Positions 45,701 through 53,200 of a DNA stretch of 64,000 nucleotides are shown piece after piece (position 1 is the first letter of the stretch; each line of letters starts with the position of its first letter). Location: assembly GCF_029227915.1 (NCBI RefSeq), contig NC_079886.1, positions 9,693,501 to 9,757,500 on the forward strand, given 5' to 3'. The translations under genes and the position numbers were made by a program. The notes below the pieces were generated by a model. The model ran no database searches and was not told the DNA's origin. It saw only the letters and a list, made by a program, of their open reading frames with translations. The DNA comes from Hydractinia symbiolongicarpus (Eukaryota > Cnidaria > Hydrozoa > Anthoathecata > Hydractiniidae).

Positions 45701-47897
45701 TTCGCTGGGAAAAAGGGAATTTATACATTTTGACAACAAAATTTATGTTAATCAATTCATCTTTGTAATATCTATGCATTAATAACTTTAAATGCACACA
45801 TTTTAACAAGTCTAAAATTACTGATGACAGAAAATGTCAAGATTTGCTATTACTTAAATATGACATCATAATTTATGTAGCAGAATTATATCTGAAATTC
45901 TTTAATTGTGAACATCTTAAGAACATAGAACATAAACAGAGACCTTTATAAACAAACTAAAAGACTTGGTAACTTGGTCTGCTTAACAGAGGAAATTAAA
46001 GCTGAAGAAGTAATGTCTTCTGAAAAAAGGGTTTGATAAAATTAACAGTCAGCTAAACTAGTAAAAAAAAAAAAATTTCCAATTAAATTAATGGAGTGAC
46101 TTTCGACGCAGTGGCTATTCATATGTGACCGTACTTTAATATTTTTTTCTATTCGTAAGTGAATCTTACATACTTTATTATTTTTATCTATTCGTACGTG
46201 ACAATCGTGTACTTCATTATTTTCTTTACATTCATACGGGACACTCACGTACTTTATTTATTTAAAATGAATTTGGGGGGATTAAAAGAAATTTAGAGAA
46301 TTTCACAGTATGTATATATTTACAAAAAAGCATTCTTAACAATCTTTTTCATGTTTATCTGATTTTATGGCTGTGGTGATCCTCGTGTTGATTTTGTGGG
46401 GGTTATTCAGGTATGGGAGACGATTTAACATGTTTTGGGGGTATAGATGGCATGTCCTGTATAGTATGATCAGGAATATGTATAGAAGGTGTTGTATGCA
46501 TTGTGGGTCTTGTGTTGACTGCCCTGCCATAGAGTCCCATAACCGTGCTTTTGCAGGCCTCATAGGTCCCCTTGACCCCCTCTTTTATAGGTTTAAGGAC
46601 AGCATCAACTAGCCAGTTGTACCATCCCAGCATCTTGGTCATAACAATCGGCAATTTTTCGACTGCTCCTGTTTCTCAAAAATATCCATGGCCTCTGGCG
46701 TTATAGATTTAATTGGAACCTTTTTAAGTGGCCTCCAAGCGTATTGCGGCACATTTCCGATGTTGATTTAACTGGAAGCCTTTTAGGTGGTCTCCGGACA
46801 TATTGCGGTACATTCTCCAATAAGGCAATCAATTCAGCTTTACATAGTCTATAATACCCTGTTAATCCACGACCTTTTGCAATATCACGTAATTGTTTAA
46901 CTCTTTATTATATACAATTTTTAACAAAGTCAGAGGATTTCATAATGGTAAATACTAATGCGGTTATTTACCTCAGGGAATTTCCTTTTTTACAGTGCAT
47001 GCGTTGATTTTTGATGAATATCATTAGCGAAATTCTCTTATGTGCGCGTTGATTTTTAAGGAGTTGCGCTATAAAATATTGGACCTCTTATTCTACATTG
47101 ATGACGTCATCTGTAGTGAATAGGTCCTTGAATGATTTGGATCACTATGGGTGCGGTGACTATTAGGGGATTGTGATTGAAAATATTGGACCTCTTATTT
47201 TACATTGTATGACTTGGCAGTACTTGTCGTTGACTTGCCAGGGGTTGTGCTAGAACATACATTTCCCTATCTCTAGCTATTGTCATGCTAAGTATAAAAA
47301 AATTTTTTTTATGAAACAAGAAAGAAAAGATTTTATGTACATAGAATAGATATAGAAAATCCCAGATATAGAAAAAATAAAAAAAATAATAAAGTATGTG
47401 AGTGTCACGTACAAATAGAAAAAATATATTACAGTACGGTCACGTTATGAATAGCCACTGCGGACTTTAGAACCTCCTGCAATATGTAAGAATTACTATG
47501 TGTGACCAATGCCTGCTATGTATTATGACGATGAAATTCCTATAAAAGTAACCTACTCGACCTACGTGACCAACACGTTCTATTATTCGTATCGGGAGGA
47601 TGAAATTTCTACAAAAGTAACCTAACCCTATTAAGGACATGATTTCGATGCATTGTTTTTATGCACGACCTACACGTTGGTCATATAGGTTAATTTAATT
47701 GTAAAATTAAAATGAGAGGGGGTAAAGTCATGCCAAATTAATGAATATTGATGATTACTTTGTTGAGAAGCATACTGTTATTTTTACTAACTAGCTACCA
47801 GCTGGCTAAACGTCTCAGGGTGAGTATTTTCCAACGATAAGAAAAGTACTTAATCCAAAATAGAACAAGTTAAATTAAGTTAAGAAAATACCTCCAT
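17721..47897 (-). CDS. timeless: Timeless (TIM-1/timeout) replication fork protection protein, 41 exons
   Basis: I traced 41 coding exons with GT-AG borders and consistent phase: 4221 nt, 1406 residues plus stop. Human TIMELESS has about 1200; the extra length is mainly in the acidic/basic C-terminus. The order of conserved blocks matches animal TIMELESS throughout: N-terminal [10 protein letters not shown] and [19 protein letters not shown] near residue 290, [43 protein letters not shown], and the PARP1-binding region near residues 1030-1130 ([36 protein letters not shown]). The protein is known to work with TIPIN at the replisome in fork stabilisation, cohesion and checkpoint signalling; a clock role belongs to the insect paralogue. 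Exon coordinates are given in the four block entries that follow. The donor of exon 33 is ambiguous (24811 or 24814; frame unaffected). Untranslated exons were not defined. Confidence 0.93.
18715..18765. repeat. Perfect 21-bp inverted repeat
   Basis: The left arm GTTTCGAGGAAAATTATTAAA (18715-18735) and its exact reverse complement at 18745-18765 are separated by 9 nt (GGTAGCCCT). It sits in the last timeless intron; RNA from either strand would fold into a stable hairpin. Confidence 0.85.
20046..20090. repeat. Partial copy of the 587-742 repeat family
   Basis: GATCGTTAGCCCGTGGAAAAATC matches the first part of the family. The downstream GCATTGCGTGCG core is absent. A shorter, more diverged start of the same family is at about 24383-24425. 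Confidence 0.5.
22526..22676. repeat. Diverged tandem repeat in timeless intron 38
   Basis: Between exons 38 and 39. Two to three imperfect copies of a unit containing GAAGTTGTATCGTAACAG, ATTAAA and AAATCTTCGTAAC. No coding capacity. Confidence 0.65.
23547..23678. mobile_element. Possible short inverted-repeat element
   Basis: The left arm AAGGGAACTTTTAGCGTGGA resembles the reverse complement of the right-hand ATCCACGTCAAAATTTCTCC. Arms are imperfect. It sits in the intron between timeless exons 35 and 36 and may be a diverged member of the TTCGCG-ended family. Confidence 0.4.
24811..31348 (-). CDS. timeless: timeless exons 21-33 (TIMELESS C-terminal domain)
   Basis: Exons: 21, 31348-31143; 22, 30631-30551; 23, 30033-29936; 24, 29796-29761; 25, 28940-28850; 26, 28202-28004; 27, 27358-27213; 28, 26537-26452; 29, 26354-26299; 30, 26162-26107; 31, 25856-25771; 32, 25645-25593; 33, 24906-24811. 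Exon 21 starts with a basic run ([10 protein letters not shown]) like the KKRRKKKKK of human TIMELESS and ends [12 protein letters not shown]. Exons 24-25 give an acidic linker. Exons 26-27 carry [37 protein letters not shown] and ETLFWKGG. Exons 28-33 carry three Myb-like helical units ([53 protein letters not shown]). Exon 22 lies beside a threefold repeated splice acceptor. Confidence 0.9.
26758..26774. repeat. Interstitial telomere-type repeat
   Basis: AACCCTAACCCTAACCC, about 2.8 units of CCCTAA, in the intron between timeless exons 27 and 28. A counterpart in TTAGGG orientation is at 41954-41975. Confidence 0.85.
27607..27642. repeat. 14-bp perfect hairpin
   Basis: ATATTTCAGCAATT (27607-27620) and AATTGCTGAAATAT (27629-27642) flank an 8-nt loop in the intron between timeless exons 26 and 27. 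A second small hairpin, TGTCACAAG/CTTGTGAC, lies just before it near 27564-27582. Confidence 0.8.
27800..27924. repeat. 27-bp minisatellite, 4.6 copies
   Basis: Units 27800-27826, 27827-27853, 27854-27880, 27881-27907 and a partial unit to 27924, with core ATTTATGGGAATTCGCACG. Because 27 is a multiple of three it keeps frames open on both strands, giving spurious repetitive peptides. It lies in the intron between timeless exons 26 and 27. Confidence 0.9.
28303..28436. repeat. TA-rich low-complexity tract
   Basis: Repeated TATATATGTGTATATTATTA and TATAGCTAT segments in the intron between timeless exons 25 and 26. Confidence 0.8.
30603..30767 (-). repeat. 55-bp tandem triplication of the exon 22 splice acceptor
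   Basis: Exactly three 55-bp units start at 30603, 30658 and 30713. Each contains the first 29 nt of timeless exon 22, its 3' splice site (polypyrimidine-AG, read on the minus strand) and 26 nt of intron. Units 1 and 2 are identical; unit 3 differs by TTT to AAA. The acceptor adjoining the intact exon body is at 30631. The two upstream copies are at about 30686 and 30741. Confidence 0.92.
31597..35701 (-). CDS. timeless: timeless exons 9-20 (central region)
   Basis: Exons: 9, 35701-35648; 10, 35565-35501; 11, 35409-35338; 12, 34504-34416; 13, 34165-34057; 14, 33861-33792; 15, 33159-33098; 16, 32859-32809; 17, 32724-32617; 18, 32127-32024; 19, 31870-31792; 20, 31687-31597. Conserved blocks in order: [133 protein letters not shown] and [16 protein letters not shown]. 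All are typical of the TIMELESS N-terminal armadillo-like fold. Exon 10 uses a GTTTGT donor. Phases across all twelve junctions agree. Confidence 0.9.
32527..32556. repeat. 14-bp palindrome
   Basis: TTCATGTGTCAGCA and its exact reverse complement are separated by TT, in the intron between timeless exons 17 and 18. Confidence 0.85.
34256..34285. repeat. AAC trinucleotide microsatellite
   Basis: A run of AAC units in the intron between timeless exons 12 and 13. Confidence 0.85.
37294..47897 (-). CDS. timeless: timeless exons 1-8 (N-terminal TIMELESS domain)
   Basis: Exons, 5' to 3' on the minus strand: 1, 47897-47892 (only ATG GAG, then donor GTATTT); 2, 44625-44437; 3, 42460-42399; 4, 40792-40645; 5, 40055-39993; 6, 38759-38658; 7, 38257-38217; 8, 37354-37294. 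They encode the start of the helical-repeat TIMELESS domain: [84 protein letters not shown] and [17 protein letters not shown]. The translation start rests on exon 2 lacking an N-terminal Met equivalent: its ELHPEMN aligns with the MDLHMMN start of human TIMELESS, so ME comes from exon 1. Introns 1-3 hold several mobile elements. Confidence 0.9.
37403..38079. mobile_element. Non-autonomous inverted-repeat transposon filling timeless intron 7
   Basis: The left end AGGCTTAGTTCTCGCCTAGC plus GCTAAAGAGCACTAA and the right end (reverse complement AGGCTTGGTTCTCACCTGGC plus ACTAAAAAGCACTA) form terminal inverted repeats of about 35 bp with few mismatches. Subterminal GAGCACTAA motifs repeat in both orientations. 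It makes up about 677 of the 862 bp of the intron between exons 7 and 8. The open frame inside (37728-37910) shows no transposase features. Confidence 0.75.
38979..39123 (+). repeat. Dispersed repeat with terminal hairpin, copy 2
   Basis: Matches 587-742 along nearly its whole length. Here the hairpin segment is CCGTGGAAAAATCCACGGG, a better palindrome than in copy 1. In the intron between timeless exons 5 and 6. Confidence 0.75.
39432..39700 (+). mobile_element. tRNA-derived SINE
   Basis: The 5' end has RNA polymerase III internal promoter boxes: A-box-like TAGATTAGTGG (39443-39453) and a consensus B box GGTTCGATTCC (39486-39496), spaced as in a tRNA. About 190 bp of unrelated body follows, containing CTGGGTTAACTCAAGCC and GGGAGATGGCTCACTG, ending near GCAATAAATACTCTGGGAC. 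No convincing tRNA fold remains. Inserted in the intron between timeless exons 5 and 6. The 3' limit is approximate. Confidence 0.75.
40864..41647. mobile_element. TTCGCG-ended inverted-repeat transposon (non-autonomous)
   Basis: The left terminus CCTTGAGGGAACTTATTTTC and the right terminus (reverse complement CCTTAAGGGAGTTAATTTTC followed by GCGG) are inverted repeats flanked by TA on both sides, fitting a TA target duplication. The interior is packed with TTTCGCGG and TTTTCACGG motifs in both orientations. No transposase frame. In the intron between timeless exons 3 and 4. Related ends occur at 14236-14350, about 53731-53787 and about 60703-60762. Confidence 0.75.
41954..41975. repeat. Interstitial telomere-type repeat
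   Basis: GTTAGGGTTAGGGTTAGGTTAG, about three TTAGGG units, directly before the 53-bp tandem array. Confidence 0.85.
41979..42261. repeat. About 53-bp tandem repeat, 5 copies
   Basis: Imperfect copies of a unit starting TTCTATCGCCGTTTTT and containing AAACTTTTAAAATGCGATCT, in the intron between timeless exons 3 and 4. Confidence 0.85.
42790..43964. mobile_element. Inverted-repeat DNA transposon with 7-bp target duplication
   Basis: Starts AGGCCTTACCATGAG and ends CTCATGGCAAGGCCT, flanked on both sides by GAATTTC (42783-42789 and 43965-43971). Subterminal GAGCAATT and GCTCGCGTAAAT motifs recur in both orientations. About 1175 bp. The longest frame inside (43410-43718, plus) is not recognisable as a transposase. 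A 7-8 bp duplication would suit an hAT-like element, but no catalytic motif supports this. In the intron between timeless exons 2 and 3. Confidence 0.75.
44731..44792. repeat. 26-bp near-perfect hairpin
   Basis: The arms 44731-44756 (begins TAATCAGGCTAGAGT) and 44767-44792 pair with a single mismatch across a 10-nt loop. Located in timeless intron 1, 106 bp from exon 2. Could be a microRNA-like hairpin or a minimal inverted-repeat insertion. Confidence 0.85.
45745..45980 (+). repeat. Dispersed repeat shared with the duplicated block (inverted)
   Basis: The segment containing TAATATCTATGCA, TTTTAACAAGTCTAAAATTA and ACTTAAATATGACATCATAA matches the reverse complement of about 52400-52610, and of the corresponding part of the second duplicate near 59660-59875. 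It is a mobile or ancestral repeat of unknown class in timeless intron 1. Confidence 0.65.
46107..47462. mobile_element. 1.36-kb element with long inverted repeats and broken coding remnants
   Basis: Both ends read CGCAGTGGCTATTCAT inward. The inverted repeats extend about 95 bp, built from CGTGAC...GTACTTTATTATTTTT...CTATTCGTA subrepeats (about four on the left, two on the right). The flanks GACTTTCGA (46098-46106) and GACTTTAGA (47463-47471) match at 8 of 9 positions, so a 9-bp target duplication is likely. The interior carries a degenerate minus-strand coding remnant (46403-46953). Its length, inverted repeats and target duplication point to a DNA transposon relative (MULE-like by duplication size). 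It lies inside timeless intron 1. Confidence 0.75.
46403..46953 (-). pseudogene. Degenerate mobile-element ORF with SAP-like helix motif
   Basis: On the minus strand, from an ATG near 46953: KSSDFVKNC, two stop codons, then [20 protein letters not shown], which resembles SAP-like LRxIAKxRGIxGYxxLxKxELI motifs I associate with cnidarian mobile-element proteins. A phrase NVPQY...RP.K..P.KS follows and is repeated in tandem in two different frames. A third frame then gives [20 protein letters not shown]. Two frame changes and stops show the gene is dead. No polymerase, integrase or capsid motif is visible, so the parent element's class is uncertain. Confidence 0.55.
47463..47640. repeat. Two-copy direct repeat
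   Basis: GTGACCAATGCCTGCTATG...GATGAAATTCCTATAAAAGTAACCTA is followed by a diverged second copy beginning GTGACCAACACGTTCTAT. It lies just outside the 46107-47462 element, in timeless intron 1. Confidence 0.6.
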
Positions 47898-48390
47898 TGT
47901 AATGCTGTAAACGACTGTTCTTTCAAATCAAAAGAACACTTCCAAAGTTTAGTAAAAACGAAAGAACGTAAACAAACTATTTCCCGCTCAAAATCTCGGT
48001 TCCGTCAATATGTCAAAACATTCGACAAAGCTTGTTTCTAAGGAAGATGCTTTATCCAAAATGCCATTCCGTGGTTTAAAATTAACTCTTATTCAAAATA
48101 CTTCGGCATTAAATATGGCTTCCTTTAGCCGCACTTATTACCCAGGTCCCCGATTTACCCAGATTTTATTGCGGAAGTAGATATTTGGGTAAAACAGGAA
48201 AGAAATGTTGAATGATGATGTGTTTTTTTGGAAGAAATTTATTTACATTTTTTACAAAACCATTTCCTTCGTGACAAAGCTTGGATATTCGCAATGTTTG
48301 CACATTTATCGTGAAACCACTCCATGCACTTTAAACATTCCACCATTTCATCGTCCGTATTGTATGGCATACGGCAATCGCAATATATTT
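47898..48390. other. Upstream region of timeless
   Basis: 493 bp between the timeless start codon and the stop of the CARF-like/Ulp1 gene (both minus strand). It must hold the timeless 5' untranslated region and core promoter unless an upstream non-coding exon lies farther away. No clear TATA box or initiator was assigned. Confidence 0.5.
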
Positions 48391-49729
48391 CTACCAAATT
48401 TGTTTTTTCGGCCTTAAAGTTCTCTTTCCTGCGCGTAGCTTACTTGGAAAGGGAGTCATTTGACCAGCATCTAGACATGACAGAAGGTGTGGACGAAGAG
48501 AATCATTGCCATATATCTTATCGCATGCGTTTTCACCGAATGCTAATGATGTAGCAAAAGCAATCGAAAACAGGCCGCAGTCAACTCCATTTTTCTGTTG
48601 CTGAACAGGCATAACATCGATAACAAGTTCTTCTGATTGGCAGTAAGAAAAGGCGGCAATTTGATTTGCAACATCTACGGAAACGTTTCCACTTGTCAAG
48701 CTATCAAAAATTTGGCAATACCTGTAGTCAATTTTGTTGTTGTTGACATTTGCCACGCATATCCAGTGCAAAGAACCAGCATGAAGCAACTGGATGTAAT
48801 TTTCTTCGTATTTCACGATGTCAAAACTTTGCGTCTTCCCAACAACCGTGTCTTGAAATCCGCCTATGGTTGGGAATTGTGACACCAAAAGACTCTGTGC
48901 GATGTTTATTGACTCGTCAGTTAACATTTGTTTGTTAACAATGGCGCTTCTTTCTTCTTTAGAGAAAAGTAACTTCCTTCTTTTCGGCAAAGGAGTGTCA
49001 CACTCAGACACATGTGTTATCATAACTTCGTCATCTTCAGGAGTGTATTCGTCCTGTGGTAGTTAGATAGATGAGCAGAAAATGGTCAGACTAAAACGGC
49101 AAAACGAGTAATGGAAAAATAAATGCGCTTACTTTGAAGTATGGGAAAAAGGCGATGTCACGAATTATGATTTTTGCTGGACAACCAAGTTTTTTCGAAT
49201 TTTGAACCATAAACCGAGCCTTACTATATACCTTGCGATGTGTTTAAGAATCCTATAGATAAGAAAAAGGTTATTATTTTTCCTTTCTTTTTCCTTTTCA
49301 GATTTCAAAGCAAAGGTAAAACGGTAAAAAGGTAAACTTTTCCTTTGATTTTTTCATCCTGTATTTTCTTCTTTTTCAATATGCCATGATCTACGCCGTG
49401 CGTGCAATCTAGCGACTTTTTTCCAACAATCACAAAAGGAGTTCCGAACCAAAGGATTTGTTGGGGTGACTCCTTGTTCTTGATATCTTCGAAGAGAATC
49501 TTGTGATTTTTTAAATTAATATCTAAAAAATTAAGTTGGTAACACACACAAAGATTTTCTTTTTTAAAGAAGACTACTGCTTTTTGTTTCTCTTGGTCAA
49601 AAGATCAATTTTTTTTATTGTAACTTAAAACTCACCAGCAACTCCGAATGATTTATCTTTTTGATAAACAGAGAAATGGGATAATGATTTTATCTCGAGA
49701 TTTCTAACTGCTACATCGACATCTTCCAT
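48391..49729 (-). CDS. CARF-like cysteine-rich domain fused to Ulp1-type (C48) peptidase
   Basis: Four exons on the minus strand: 49729-49636, 49522-49338, 49219-49133, 49053-48391, in phase, 342 residues. Residues about 20-122 (FGVA, GTPFVIVGKKSLDCTHGVD, NSKKLGCPAKI, DIAFFPYFK) show the conserved Cys/His spacing of CARF-like domains, with C71, H73 and C106 as candidate metal ligands. Residues about 165-320 form a papain-like Ulp1 fold with all catalytic parts visible: H218 (SLHW), D239 (IFDSL), Q274/Q275 and C281 (QQKNGVDCGLF). Ulp1-family enzymes cleave SUMO, NEDD8 or related modifiers; the substrate here is unknown. A KRRK stretch near residue 145 may be a nuclear signal. The frame is intact, so it is either a host gene or a recently active mobile-element gene. 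The exon 3 acceptor (GTAAG) is the only weak boundary. Confidence 0.8.
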
Positions 49730-50207
49730 GGATTCGAATATATATTTCTGTTTTTCTTTACAATCTACAAAGTATCCGGTGGAAAAAAATTTTCGATTTA
49801 CTTCTAGCTTTTATTTTTTCTTTATGATATCCAAGAATAATAAAAAAAACTTTGACAACTTATCATCTAGATTTTCATTATTCGTTTTATTTATTTCCAT
49901 TATTGAACGATGATTACAGTTCGAAAGGTTTTATTTTAGTTGAAAACTACAACGGTATACAAAATCTCAAAAACACGTGCGTGTGCCTCCAGCAGGCTTT
50001 TTCCGCGAACTCCTGCTAAATGCGCACCCAATGCATTTCGGTGTATTACGCAACAATACGTCATATTTGAATGACGTAATTCTAATAATAATTTAAATTT
50101 AAAACCACGGAATGGCATTTTGGATAAAGCATCTTCCTGTTTCTAATGGCAACTCGAGTATACGCCATGTTTGATTGCTCGATTTGTTTTGCTTTTTGGC
50201 GTTTGAC
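49730..50207. promoter_or_regulatory. Divergent promoter region between CARF/Ulp1 gene and SPMIP11
   Basis: 478 bp separate the two divergent start codons. It contains two CRE-like sites (TACGTCAT near 50058 and TGACGTAA near 50072), a CACGTGCG E-box-type site near 49975, and at 50138-50152 an imperfect inverted motif GTTTCTAATGGCAAC that fits the RFX X-box pattern (GTTTCT, 3-nt spacer, GGCAAC). Transcription start sites are not known. Confidence 0.5.
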
Positions 50208-53200
50208 ATGTCTTTTTTTAACTTAACGCAACTGGGAGTTCAAGATCCTATAAAAATAGCTGTAAAAGGAAGTGAATCTTGCAACATTCCGGATCAAACG
50301 AAACCTGTCGAAGCTCTAAAAACACCTACTTGTTCTACCCCTTCTCCAGCTTTCCACGACGAAGATTTAAAGGGTGCGAAATACTTTTCCGAAGCACAAG
50401 GTTCCTATGTGAAATACACAGAGCGGCTAACGAAGCATCAAAGAACAAAAAATGGTAAATTATTAAGATTTTTATAAGATTGGTTTGCTTTACTATGTTT
50501 TCAAAATGCATAAATTTGCCCACAGGTAGTTGAGTACAAGCTAATAGTTTTGTAGCACAAATATTATTTCTTGATATTTTACTGCCACTATAAGAAATCA
50601 AATTCATATCCTTCTGTTAAGAGGATATGCAGATATGCACAGAATGAGATTGGCATATTTTACATGTCTAGCCTTAGAAATATCCCCTTCTATTATTTCC
50701 AGGGGGGGGGGGGCGCATGGCTTATATCGGAAGTCCTAGAGTATTTAATGATTTAAAAGCTACAACACAGATCATGTCAAGTCTTACAAGTTAGTGCAAC
50801 AACATTTCAATAAAACTTACCTAACATGCCATACACTTAAACTACAATGCTTTTTTTTAATAAAGGATAGTTAAACTTGTGCTGGGTAACATGACTCTCA
50901 CTTAGATTGCTCCACCTCACTTGCCCTCCCTGTACCCATTGCGAAAGCTATGAAACATTAGGGCCCCTTTAGCGGGATATCCGCTAAGGGGAAGAGGGGG
51001 ATCTGAAGTTTGAAAAAAAAATCTGCTAAGGATTGGGAAATTTCAAAAATTTGTTTGTGGCCTGAAATTCTTCGTCGTTCATGAACATAATTCCTCTTGT
51101 CATCAATTCTGATAACTTTTATCTACAAAACACGCCCCTGAGCCTTCCAAGATTTATCCGAATGTGTGTATTTCACGGACGGAAATCCGCTAAAAGAGGG
51201 GGAGGGGGTCTAAATCTAAGCGGCCATATCTCGCTAACGGAAAAAATTTTTTCAAAGGCCCCTAAGTTTGCCATATTGTTTTTTAAATGTCTGATGATAA
51301 TTACTTCATTGTCTTCAAATTCATTGCATATAAATAATACTAACAGAAATTGGGACATTATAATTTTTCAGAACTATAAAAAACAACACAAACAACAAAG
51401 ATGTAAGACCTAAGGATCAAAATCTGATATGCTAAACTTAATACCAAAACTGCTGGATGTTTGGTGACCACCAGACCTGTAAATCTTGCTTCAAACCCTT
51501 ACTACGTACTATGTTGGAGTATATACGATATGGTTGTTAGATAAAAATAAATAATGTAGGATTACCTTTAAAATAATTATGCATAACTTTTGGTTTGACT
51601 AAATTCACAATACTTTACTATCTTTGACTGATAATTATTTTGATAAAAGCGATAAAAGCAAAGTGGTAAGTGCCTTGTATACTATTGCTTTTCATGAAAG
51701 TAGCAGTTGAAGGGAAACTTAATTTTGTAAATGGTGAACTTTTCAAAGACGAAACAGCTTTTTTATTTTTATTTCTCTTGTTTTTTCTAGTAAATTTTTG
51801 TATATAGTTGATAAAAATACGCTTTTCTTTATAAGAACTTCTAAATTTTAGTTCATAATAGATATGCTTATTTTTTAGCATATTTTAAGCTTTCAAAAGC
51901 ATGGTAAAATTAGATATTGGCAAAAATATAATGCAGTGCAGTAATGCACATAGTCTTGTCAAAAATATGTCCTAAATGATAAGCAGAAAATTAGACATCG
52001 CAAATCAATAACGTAAATTTGACGTCAATAATTTAAATTTAAATTAATGAATAATAATTCCATTAAATGCAATTATAACTTTAAGACCGAATAACTTGGA
52101 AACATCAGTTATTTTAGACCGCAGCACAGATTATTGGGGAACACCTAAAACCAAAATCAGACAAATTTCTTAAAGCCAGGCCAATTTATTTAATTTGGAA
52201 CCACAGGTATATATCTCTCTAAATGTATACATTAAATGTAACATAAATAAATTCCGTACATCATCAAAACTGTAATAAATCCATCAAATAATTGTTTTTT
52301 AGTATTTCTAGATTCATTATTTTGTTCAAGGCCGCATATGTTCTTAATATCTTAAATATCTTGAAGGGAACCGGAGGTTAAAATGATGTTGGACTTATAT
52401 TATAGAGCTTAAAAAGTTGGTTAACAAGTCTTTTTAAAAAGCCCTTTTTTCTCAAAATATTCACATTTAAAGAATTTCAAATTAAATTATGATGTCATAT
52501 TTAAGTAACAGCAAATTTTGAAATTTTGTGTCATCTGTAATTTTAGACTTGTTAGGAGATGTGCATTTTAAATTTATCAGTGCATAGATATTATAAAGGT
52601 GAATTGAATAACATATTTTTTTTTTGCCAAAATGACACTTGTTTGCTCGTCCCAGGCATTTTAAATTTTTGCTGACTATCCCATAACTTAGAATCTGCAT
52701 GTCGGTTTTCAATCAAATTTTGTGAGTGAACATATAGGGCATATACAAGCTTACCTTAGAACTTAGAATTCCAAACCAAGTTGCAGATCTTAGTTTACGC
52801 AATTAGTTGACACGAAAATTAATCTCCTTAAGGTATCCCTCAAAAAAGGTAAATTCAATTAAAACAGTTCAATGAGTTTTGAGGGGCAATGGTGACATGC
52901 ACCTTTTCCCCCTTAAAAATAAGTAAGATTGCTCTATTGCTAAACGACAATGTCTGATTTTGACGTTACGTCACAAAGTCGATAATTAAGATTGACATCA
53001 AGTTTTTTCAATTAAAATAGGTGTTGTATTTCAGCTATAACTTATAACGAGTGGAAGGAATTATCGTCACCTCCAGTGTTGGTTACTAGATACCACCTAG
53101 GACCAAGATGGGACCAATCTCCAAGTGCTGGGTCAACTTATCCGTTGCAGAACCGACAGGTTAATGACGTCATAAAAAACCTTCAAATCCCTATATCTTA

